From Lycocorax pyrrhopterus obiensis (taxonomy: Eukaryota > Chordata > Aves > Passeriformes > Paradisaeidae): a DNA stretch of 64,000 nucleotides. The stretch lies in NCBI GenBank assembly GCA_014706295.1, contig JACSVZ010000007.1, positions 62,818,441 to 62,882,440 on the forward strand, given 5' to 3'. Of this stretch, positions 55,526 to 64,000 are shown one piece after another. The notes under the pieces are model-generated. The model was not told the origin of the DNA, did no database searches, and saw only the letters and a list, made by a program, of their open reading frames with translations. Position numbers and translations under genes: made by a program. Position 1 is the stretch's first letter. Each line of letters opens with the position of its first letter.

Positions 55526-55572
55526 GCTTGGATTTGATCTTGGAGTTCTTTTCCAACCTTAAGGATTCCATA
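55526..55572 (+). mobile_element. CR1 LINE terminal fragment, classic tail type
   Basis: 'agcttggatttgatcttgga', 'gttcttttccaaccttaagg' and 'attccataag' match the classic CR1 end (tggactcgatgatcttagagg..ttttccaaccttaatgattc). Only about 50 bp remain. Confidence 0.78.
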
Positions 55573-55980
55573 AGAAGTGGATTTTGGACGTGGAGATATC
55601 AGAGGGATAAAAATAATTTTATCAAACTTATCCATAATGAGATAACCACGGAATAAATGGTGCTCAGCAGCTGTTTCAGGGGTGGGGTTTTTTTGCACAG
55701 AATTCTTGGATAGATGGAAATATATTGGGAATATATGGAAACATATTGGGAATATACGGAAATATTTATATAAATGTATTTTATGAGGGAATACAGGCTC
55801 AGGAATAATTCCCCTTTTATTTTTTAGATGCCTTTGCTGTGAGGTAAAATTGAAATTTTGCTTTAATTAAAGTCCCCCCACAGCACTTGAATAGGAAATG
55901 TGTTTACTCATTTTACGCTGTTTGCTCGCATAACAGCAATCCCATTTTTTAAATGCTAAATCCCACTTTTACTAAAATCC
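55573..55980. other. AT-rich unassigned stretch with 21-bp repeat
   Basis: No gene recognised. At 55715-55768 a 21-bp unit ('ggaaatatattgggaatata' plus t) occurs about two and a half times. The flanks are AT-rich without further structure. Confidence 0.5.
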
Positions 55981-56088
55981 TGGAATGTTTGGGGATTGGA
56001 AAGGAGCTTAAAGATAATTTTATTCCATCCCTTCCCACGGGCAGGGACATCTTCCCTTATCCCAAGTTGCTCCAAGCCTTTTTCGAGG
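55981..56088 (-). mobile_element. CR1 LINE 3' end, inverted
   Basis: Reverse complement of the common tail, more diverged: 'tggaatgtttggggattgga', 'aaggagcttaaagataattt', 'tattccatcccttcccacgg', 'gcagggacatcttcccttat', 'cccaagttgctccaagcctt'. Confidence 0.85.
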
Positions 56089-56620
56089 TTGCTCAGGGTC
56101 CTTTCCCAAGTTTCTCATCCCATTTTCCTGGAAAAGACAAAATGAAAATGTGAATATTCCTTGTAGGAACAGCTGTGATTTTACAGGACAAGCAGCTTTT
56201 TGACTGGGGGGGAAAAAAATCCTTAAAATATTTGACAGGAAGATTCCAAAATATCGGGATTAACAGAGGAAAAACAAATGGCTTTTTTTTTTCCCGGGCT
56301 ATGTTTATTTGTGCCATTCTTGAAATAAATGGGGGTTAAAGCAGGAGCTGGCACATCCAGCCTGCCAAAATCAAGGAGCTGATGGATGAGGAAATGGTGT
56401 TTGAGCTGGGAATTGTTTGTTGGGGTTAAACGTTCCAAGAAGGAGCGTTGAGGGTCGGAAGTTTTCCTGTGTCGTTGGCCATGACTTCCGAGGGAGGCTC
56501 CACCCTGAGAGCCACAGGAGGAGGAAAATACCTTGGAGAGGAGAAAACAGGGAAAAAATAGCCACGAACAGGCTGGGATTGGTCTTTATTTCCTAAATCT
56601 GAAGGATTTAAGGACTAAAT
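56089..56620. other. Unassigned non-coding stretch
   Basis: No gene or repeat recognised; a T9 run lies near 56284-56292. Confidence 0.35.
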
Positions 56621-56737
56621 TATCCCTGGAAATGTTCAAGGCCAGGTTGGAGCGACCTGGGACAGTGGAAGGTGCCCATGGCAGGGGTGGAATGGGATGA
56701 GCTTTGGTCCCTTCCAACCCAACCATTTTGGGATTCT
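56621..56737 (+). mobile_element. CR1 LINE 3' end
   Basis: Common tail from 'atccctggaaatgttcaagg', 'ccaggttggagcgacctggg', 'acagtggaaggtgcccatgg', 'caggggtggaatgggatgag' to 'cccttccaacccaaccattt' and 'tgggattct'. The left arm of the palindrome ('tccctgcc') is deleted. Confidence 0.9.
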
Positions 56738-57606
56738 AAAACTGGGATTTATGGTGGCTTTTGTCACCTCTGTCACATCCAGAGGAATTAAATCCTTCTC
56801 CTTTCCCTATTTTCTTTATCTGGAAGTGTTGAGGAAACTTCTACTGAAGTGTTTTAGGAAATTCATGCTCCGTCCTTTAACAGCTTCCAACTGCGTCCTC
56901 TGTCACATTCTCTGTTCTCCAGGAACGATTTTCCTGCTTGGAGTCAGCAAATGAGCAATAATTTAATTTCAGAGGCGCAGCCAGCAGAGAGAAATCATGA
57001 TCTGATTAATTGAAGCCATTCAGTGCTGCGAGAAGCCTTTTCCCCAAACTGAATGCAAATCCTTGGTGAGGCAGAGTTAAAATGCTTGGATGGCTCCAGA
57101 AATTGGAAAATGGGAGCGGGCGCAACAAAACAACGACGCGGTTACGGAGTGAGGCTCCTCCCTGGATACATCACCTGATTTCAAACAAAAGAGGGCAGGA
57201 ATTACCAGGCTGGCTTCTCACCGGGCCTCTTCTCTCGTGAAAAGTGTTGATCTGTGCCACCCGAGGAGGTGGAGAAAGAGAGAAATTGGGGATTTAGGGG
57301 AAAGCTTAGAGGGGAAAGTGTGGAAAATTCTCCTGTCTTCATTTTGGGAGCAGAGTGGGGTCACGTTTGTGTTGTTTTGGGGGGGCTGGGGGTTAAAATG
57401 GGAGGTGCTGAAAGAGAAGGTGCCAATTTGGGGGTCCTTTTTTTTTTAAAGGATTCTTCTATTTCCAAATTCTTCAGTCGAGAATTATTTATGGAAGAGA
57501 TCAAAACAGCCAAAAATGTCCTTTCAGTTCCTCTGTTTGCCAGGACCTCTGGAAGCAGGGCCTGGAATGGTGGAGCCTGCAAAGCCACGACAACCAGGAA
57601 GGAAAA
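56738..57606. other. Unassigned non-coding stretch
   Basis: No gene or repeat recognised. Segment 56950-57060 ('caataatttaatttcagagg', 'gatctgattaattgaagcca') is AT-rich and repeat-free. A G7-rich run lies near 57379-57386 and a T10 run near 57440. Confidence 0.4.
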
Positions 57607-57898
57607 AAGATGGAGAGGGATTTGGACAAGGGATGGAGGGATAGGACACAGGGAATGGCTTCCCACTGCCAGAGGGCAGGGATGGATGGGATATTGGGAA
57701 GGAATTCCTGGCTGGGAGGGTGGGGAGGGGCTGGGATGGAATTCCCAGAGAAGCTGTGGCTGCCCTTGGATTCCTGGAAGTGTCCAAGGTTAGGCTGGAG
57801 CAGCCTGGAACAGTGGAAGTGTCCCTGCCCATGGCAGGGGTGGAATGGGATGGGATTTAAGATCCCTTCCCACCCAAACCATTCTGGAATTCCATGAT
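57607..57898 (+). mobile_element. CR1 LINE 3' end
   Basis: Well-preserved common tail: 'ggatttggacaagggatgga', 'cacagggaatggcttcccac', 'gatattgggaaggaattcct', 'cccagagaagctgtggctgc', 'ccatggcaggggtggaatgg', 'cccttcccacccaaaccatt' and 'ctggaattccatgat'. A small deletion removes 'ccaggctggacggggcttgg' down to 'ttaggctgg'. Confidence 0.93.
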
Positions 57899-60800
57899 AT
57901 GGACTCTCCACCAGGGATATGGGCTGGAAAAGAATCAGATCTCAGGATGCAACAGGGAAAGGGTCAAAGAAACCAAACTATGTCCAAAAAGAGAAGGGAT
58001 AAATGTTAAAAAACCTGGTTAAAACCTGGTGATACCAGGAGCAGCCACACTGTGCACAAAGCAAATCTCCCTCATTCCAACCTGGAATTTCATCCCGGCC
58101 TGGCACTGGTGCTAATTGGAGTGGGGTGTTTGATGAGGGGGGATTAATCCGGGTTCTTTATGCCCTCACACCTCTCCCTTTATTGCTTGCAGAGTTCAAA
58201 GCTTTCCCCTCCTGGCTAATGAAATTCCATATTTCTGCCCCTCGTGTGTCCCATTCCTCGGCATCCTCCGGAGCAGGGAGGGAATGGGAGCCGCCACTTT
58301 TATCCCGTTTTATTCCCTGCCTGCTGTTAAATCCTCATCTCCTGCACGCAGCCATTCCCTGCGTTGTACTTTAGATAATGGGCTGTAAATAAGAACAAAA
58401 TCCAGGCGCTGGCTGCCCTTCGAGGTGACATTAAATTCCATCAGGATCTATGGGAAAGCCACGTGGAAATAACTCCTGGAGACAGCCCTAATTCCATTTC
58501 CGGGCTCTATCCCTGAATATTGCCTGGTGGCTTCTGCGGGTTTCATTTGGAGTCGGCGATGACAAAAAATATTCGGTTTTGGGATTATCAGCTCGACAAA
58601 AAGGCCCCCACGGTGTTTTTGGAAGCTTTGGAGCTGTGCCCATTTGGCTCCCTCGTTTCTGAACAGAGGAAAATCCAACTTTTCCCACTGGAAAAGTCAT
58701 AAAAGACAGAAATTTAACCTGAGAACGACTTTTTAATCCTTTGAATACTGATGGGCATTTACCACCTTATCTCACAAGTCGTTACCAGCGTAATTTTCAC
58801 AACTATCCAGGTGACCAAAATCCAGACCTTGCTGACCGGATTGCAAAATTCCTGCCAAATATGCTGGATTTAAGGTTTTAAATATTTAATGTAAAAAAAA
58901 AAAAAAAAAAGTCGGAATGATGTTCAAATTCCACTCTTTTCTCTCTAGCCCTGGCCTGGAGGGAATTTCTCATCCACTCCCATGTGCCAAACATTTCTTT
59001 CCTTGCCTTTCCCTAATTCCACCTCTCACTGTCTGGAAATGCCATGGAAGTGGGAGCTGAGGTTGGCCAAGCGTTGCTTCCCAAACAATCCTCGCCTTCC
59101 TTATGAAATGATTTCTATTTTTGCCCTCAAATGCCCTCTCCTGCTTTCCCATGGATCATGACCTGGATCTGGTCTCCTCCCACGTTTCCTCCTCTCCTTT
59201 GTGCTTCAGTCCCCGCTCGCTGCTCTGATGTTTCCCTCTCCTCCCTGATCCACTTCTTGGGACGCCTTTGCTGCTTCCCAGTGGGAATTTGACAGTGTTC
59301 TGCTCTCGCCCCTTCCAGCACACTTCTAAACCTCCTATTTTTACTTTCAAGTCATTTCAAAGCCTTTCTCCCTTCCCTGTTTTTATCCAATGCCCTTTCC
59401 CATTCTCCCTGCCGGTTTTTCCCGTGTATTTGTCTTTCTGTCTCCTATTTTCTCCGGCAATATCCTCATTTCCCACCTAATCCAGCTGCCATTTATCTCA
59501 ACTTCTCTTCCTTCTACTGCTTGAACTTTTCTGGAGCTGGGAATTGGTTTCCAGAGCCTTTGGATGCTCGGGAAAGAGGGGACAGAAATGTTTTAGGATA
59601 TTTGTAATATTCTACCCCACGAGGACCTCAGTAGAAGAAATAATTCCATAATTGGTGAATTCCCTGAAGGAATGACTTGGAGCAAGGAGACCTTCCTAGA
59701 TAGAGCAGCTTCCACTGGTGGCAGGAAGGTGGAGCTGGGCATCCAGAATTTTGCTCCTGGAGCAGCCAGAGGTTTCCAGGGAAATGGGAATTCTCCTTAG
59801 GGCAGGTATCACAAAAATTCCCGAGGAAGTTGTTACTTTTTAGTTCACTTCAGATTTTAGTGAACTAAAACCCCAAATCACCAATTAATTTCCTTTTACT
59901 GGAGATAAAAAAAAACCCACAGAGGAGTTCTTATTTTTGGAAAAAATGAGTTTTCTTATGGAATTATCTTGCTCTCCCCATTAACACAGGAATTTTGGGG
60001 AGGTGTTCAGGATGAGCACCCAAATTTTGGCAGATTAATGGATCATCCACATGGTGAAAAAGAGATGAAAATTTGGGAAAGGAGTCACTATCCTAAGGTT
60101 AATGGCTAATCAGGAATAAAATCCAAGACTTGTGGATTCCAGTTGAGTTCCCCATCCAGCAGATGACATATTTCCTCTTGGAGGAAAAAAATAAGGGAAG
60201 AAAAAGATCCACAGCATGGATTTTCACTGAGCAGCAGAGCTGAAAATGGGAAGTATTGGTAGGGAAAACTCATAGGTGGGAGGATCCAGGAGAATTCCAG
60301 TAATTCCGGAAATCTTCTCCAACCTTGACCAGCACGTGAAGGGTGGGAGCTTTTGTCATGGAACAGTACAACCTCAATCCTGGGAAGTTCCAAGGGGGAA
60401 CAGGGCAATTCCCAAAGATCCAGAGTGTCCATGTCACCTCTCCTGGAGTGGGAACAGCGGTTTCCTTTCCTTTGGCTGCCCGGCTTTGATGCTTCCATAT
60501 AAAATCCGTATCCACAATGACTCCATGCACATTCCCAGAATGAATGTCTGGGATCTGGCTCATTAAATCCAAACGGCACACGAGTAAAATGGAATCTACC
60601 AAGGCATTGGATTTGCAGGTGGAAAAGTGGGATGCAGTCAGATTTTCCGGATCTTTTATGAGCCGTGAATATTCAGGAGTTTGGAGTGAGTGCTATCCTG
60701 GCTTTTCCTGCAGATTCTGTGGGAAGAGTTTGGGGACAGCTCTTGCTAATCCTGAGGATTCCCAAGCATGGATGAGGTGGATGGGATTTGGAAACAGCAC

Positions 60801-60968
60801 TGGATGCATCCCTGGGATTTGACACATCATTCCTGCAATATGGAATCACTGGAAGCAGCCGGAATAAGCCTCTTTCCTGGGAATGCTTCCTGCAGCTCAG
60901 CTTAATGTAGGAAAACTCTCCACGGGGAGAAGAATCCCACCAGGAAATAGCGGGAAACAATGCCCGCG
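57899..60968. other. Long repeat-poor non-coding stretch
   Basis: About 3 kb without a recognised gene or mobile element. Visible features: an A18 run at 58893-58910; a CT-rich segment at 59130-59500 with many 'ctcctcc' and 'ttccc' words, single-stranded in composition bias but with no unit repeat; and AT-rich sequence at 58730-58890. Frames of up to 157 codons have no recognisable motif. Confidence 0.45.
58893..58910. repeat. Poly(A) run, 18 residues
   Basis: Uninterrupted A18. No retrocopied coding sequence precedes it, and no target-site duplication was seen, so it is treated as a simple repeat. Confidence 0.9.
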
Positions 60969-61039
60969 GCCAACCCAAACCATTCCGTGATTCCGTGATT
61001 CCATGATTCCATGATTCCATGATTCCATGATTCCACGAT
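60969..61039 (+). mobile_element. CR1 LINE terminus with expanded octamer repeat
   Basis: Only 'cggccaacccaaaccattcc' of the CR1 tail remains, followed by about seven units of the octamer 'gattccat' (with 'gattccgt' and 'gattccac' variants at the edges). Terminal short repeats of this kind are the hallmark of CR1 3' ends; here the array is longer than in the other copies. Confidence 0.9.
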
Positions 61040-62295
61040 CAGGCTGTGTAAAGACTCTGCTAATAGTTACCCTCAGGGAAATGGAACAGGATTTTCCCGC
61101 CAGTTTGTGATTCCAGGACAAATGAAAGATCCTGATGAGCCTGATCTTATTTTTGGTGCCCTTTCCTTCAAGGATCCCAGGAGGCTGGGAGGGATTTGCT
61201 GGGATTTGCATCCCAAATCCTGCTGACAATGAAATTGTGGGGGATGTTTTTCCCAGCCCTTCGAGTCCTGCGGTTTGTGCTTTTCCTCTCTTGGTGAGAA
61301 ATCAGGATATTGCAGAAGCACAATTAATTTGAGGAGGTGCCCGCTGGGCCCTTCTGTGATTTTCATGGAATGTTCAAATAATTTTTTCAGCTCTTACTAA
61401 AGACATTTGGAAGTGAAAAATTCCAGGGAAGGAACTTCTGAGAGGAGGATTCCCCTTTGTAGACTATTTAAAAAACTCTGTATTTTTCTTTTAAATTGCT
61501 TGTGGATCCGAAGTTCTGCTGTTTGCTCCAGGATTCCTGCACTTCCCGTGAAAATTGTGCCTCACAAACCCCTCAGGAAGCTTGGAAACATCCCTGAAGC
61601 CTTTGGATACCGGCAGAGGGCTGATTCCCTTGACTGAGGAGGGTTATAATTTAAAGAGCACATTTAGACCAGGAATCCATGGATATGGAGAGGGGAAAAG
61701 GAGGTGCCATGGATTTATAACCCCCTGGAGGCAGTGGGAATGCAGAGAGGGACATCAGAGGCTGCTTTTTGTTAAATACAAACAATAAATTCCGTTTACA
61801 CCGGGTCTTTACCTACAGGCAGCTTAGAGGGCAGAAGGGAGGCCTTGGCTTTTGGTCCCATGGATTTTGTGATCCTGGGATTCGGGGTTCAGAGGGAAGC
61901 CATGGGAACATCTTCCCTTCTGGATCACTGGCTCCAGCACCTCTGCCAAGGCGACTGTGCCACATAATCCTTTCCAGAAACATCTCGAACTCTGTAGTTC
62001 AAGATTCCAATTCTCTTCCCACTGAAGCTGTTCCAGCTTTTCACTGCTTTAATTGGGAATGTTCATTTAATTCCCAGCCTCGTTATATTCGCAGGCAATT
62101 TTTTCCCATTTGTTTTGGTGCCAGAATTGCTCTACACTTTAAATCTACAAATTTTTTCCCCTGTTAGTGGTGGTTTGAGGTTATTTGTAGTCTGTTTTGT
62201 AATGAAAAACAACAGAAGTGTTTGTGGTGGTTTAGCGTTAAAATGAGGTGAAGGCGAAGCTTGGAATTCTCGATAGGCACGGAATCAGGTGTTCC
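61040..62295. other. Unassigned non-coding stretch
   Basis: No gene or mobile element recognised in about 1.25 kb. Confidence 0.4.
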
Positions 62296-62390
62296 ATTAA
62301 AATGGAATTATTAAAATTAAATTATTTAATGATTTAAATTTTAAAGAATTATTTAAATTTTCAATCGTTAAAATTAAAATTGAATTATTT
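62296..62390. repeat. Low-complexity AT-rich stretch
   Basis: About 95 bp built almost only of 'ttaaaatt', 'aattattt' and 'attaaaa' words. No fixed period is evident. Confidence 0.8.
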
Positions 62391-63610
62391 GGAGCTGAGA
62401 CTCACTCGAGTTGTTGAGATCCCCTTCAATGGTCTCTCCTTCCCGCACAAGAAGTGGGAGCAGAGGTGATGTCCCTGCTCCTTAAGGATATTCCCAAAAT
62501 CTTCCAGAGCTTTTTAAAGTTCAAGTGCTCCTCAGAAGGAACATCTTGTGCTTGACCTGAGCTGTCTGCAGGGACGATGCTGCTGCTCAGCGCTGGAGCC
62601 GCTGTCCGCTCCAGGAAATACATGGAATACAGGATATAAATACATTCCTTCTCACAAGCAGCCTCACAGTGGTTACAACCTCAGGGATCTGCTCCCACAC
62701 CCCCCCTGGCAGCACAGGGAACTTCTCCCAGCCTGGAAACCAAAAGGAAACCAAAAAGAGCCAATTAATGTCCGTGATCAAGATTCGAGGGACGTTTTCC
62801 GGCTTTTCTGTGGCTGAATGGATGCAGCAATGATGAGTGTGGATGTGTTGGACGGACATTCCTAAGTCTGGATTCTGTTAGAGAAACCCCAAGTGAGGAG
62901 TTTATGAGGTGTCTTTTGATTCTTTCCAGCTCATCCAGGGTCCCAGAGAAACTGCAGCTGGAATTTGGGATGTTTTTTGGGCTGAAATGGCTCTCTGGTG
63001 GCTTTTATTTGTTTCCAGTGCTGCCCTGCACAAAAATTATCACGGAAACAGTCAGTGAGACTCGTGAAGGGATAAGAGACTCTATAAATCTTTATCTTTC
63101 AAGAATTCAATTTTGGAGTTGATTTTCCCCATGGAAGCAGCCCCTGGAATGAGTCAATACTGTATTTACTCACATGTACTCAAGTTTATGGCTCCAGAGC
63201 AGCCATTTATCCACAGTCAGAAGAGATTTTTATGGAATCATCAGCTGGAGGATCTAAAATATGACCTGTGCCACCTCTCCATGGACAGAATCCAAAGGAT
63301 GCTGCTCTTTTCCCCTTTTATTGTCCTGGGATATCAAAGCACTGCACAGGACAGACCTTCACCTTTTCCAAGGATTTTGAGGCTGAAACCGGCTTTGTCT
63401 CACACGAGCAACAGGAGGAAGGAATGCCTTGGCCAAGTGGGAAGTGGTGGTGATCATTCCAGGGATTACAATGAATATCCATGGTAATTTGTGGAACAAG
63501 GAGGGATTTTTTTTAACCATAACCCAAATGCCGCCAAAAGACCTGATCCTGATTAAAGACAGATGGAGTGGGATTTCTGTAGGATGACTCTGGATCTGTA
63601 TAGGAAATGT
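62391..63610. other. Unassigned non-coding stretch
   Basis: No gene or mobile element recognised in about 1.2 kb. Short overlapping frames only. Confidence 0.4.
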
Positions 63611-63718
63611 AGAGGTGCAGATGCGGCACTGGGGACACGTCTTAGTGGCGGCCTTGGCGGTGCTGGGGAATGCTTGGACTCGATTTTAAAGGGCTTTTCC
63701 AACCTCAATGAATCCACG
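63611..63718 (+). mobile_element. CR1 LINE 3' end, classic tail type
   Basis: 'aggtgcagatgcggcactgg', 'ggacacgtcttagtggcggc', 'cttggcggtgctggggaatg', 'cttggactcgattttaaagg', 'gcttttccaacctcaatgaa'. Same subfamily as the copy at the left window edge. Confidence 0.9.
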
Positions 63719-64000
63719 GAAGGGTTGGATCCTCCCATGGAGATGTTAGCAGCCTGGAATCAAACTGTGCAGCAGGAAATTGAAATTCCTTTCAGTGCTT
63801 CCTTCAAAATGAGGAATTCCTCGGGATATCAAGGCTGATCAAGAGGTGCGATCCCTGTCCACAGAGGGAAACCCAGTCCTCTCCCTGTCCAGGGTGCTGA
63901 AACATTCCCCAAGGAAGGGAAGGCACTCCAACAACGCAGAACATCTCCGGCAGATCAGTGCTAATCTCAGTCAGGCTCCTGGCAAGGCTCCGTCTAACGT
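63719..64000. other. Unassigned right edge
   Basis: No gene or repeat recognised up to the end of the window. Confidence 0.35.

Noticed and set aside
4361..57911. Apparent protein family with recurring 'GRDTSHCPRLLQAPSSLALDT' and 'PGAATASLG' peptides in many places
   Set aside because: These peptides are the antisense translation of the common CR1 3' tail and appear wherever that tail occurs, in several frames. They are not a gene family.
58860..58910. A18 run considered as the poly(A) tail of a processed pseudogene
   Set aside because: No spliced coding sequence or polyadenylation context precedes it and no target-site duplication was seen.
1..64000. tRNA, rRNA, CRISPR arrays, LTR retroviruses and bacterial-type operons
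   Set aside because: No cloverleaf with tRNA box A/B, no rRNA signature, no regularly spaced identical repeats with unique spacers, no paired LTRs or viral protein motifs, and no gene packing of bacterial type were seen by reading.

Overview
This window looks like non-coding nuclear DNA from a bird, most likely a songbird. The evidence is the dominance of CR1 LINE fragments whose 3' ends carry the avian 'cccttccaacccaaaccatt' block followed by short 'gattccat' style terminal repeats, the absence of any operon-like gene packing, and the absence of any long intact reading frame. I found no gene that I can name, no tRNA or rRNA, no CRISPR array and no complete LTR retrovirus. Almost all open frames are chance frames or antisense shadows of CR1 tails. 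The window could be intergenic or lie inside a large intron; the sequence alone does not decide this.

Layout. 1-6.5 kb: a CR1 tail cut by the window edge, a 22-bp minisatellite (1875-2312), a CR1 tail fused to a 231-bp-period duplication (3578-4060), and two more CR1 tails. 6.5-11 kb: long repeat-free stretch. 11-21.7 kb: scattered CR1 tails on both strands, a two-copy ~226-bp tandem duplication (12701-13132), a polypyrimidine tract (17300-17345) and several AT-rich TAAT-containing stretches that could be conserved non-coding elements. 21.7-36 kb: mostly single-copy sequence with an (AAC/AAT)n microsatellite, a few CR1 tails, and a ~220-bp dispersed duplication (30181 and 30910). 36-41 kb: a dense repeat cluster with long CR1 3' ends, a 24-bp minisatellite (37773-38236), a tail-to-tail CR1 palindrome (39110-39646), a chimeric CR1-like repeat and a (GGATG)n pentamer array. 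41-46 kb: mostly unassigned. 46-52 kb: the second copy of the chimeric CR1-like repeat in the opposite orientation, an old CR1 reverse-transcriptase fragment (47410-48330), and the best-preserved LINE of the window (50786-52098), a 5'-truncated, frameshifted CR1. 52-64 kb: smaller CR1 tails, a 110-bp repeated pair (53051 and 54999), AT-rich stretches and a final CR1 tail.

No genes act together here. What can be read is a history of CR1 retrotransposition: about thirty 3'-anchored, 5'-truncated insertions of several subfamilies, with local tandem duplication and minisatellite growth on top. The items most worth following up are the chimeric CR1-like repeat with non-canonical ends (40091-40601 and 46025-46541), the two minisatellites, the inverted CR1 pair, and the repeat-free TAAT-rich stretches as candidate regulatory DNA. 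I saw no convincing new biological system.
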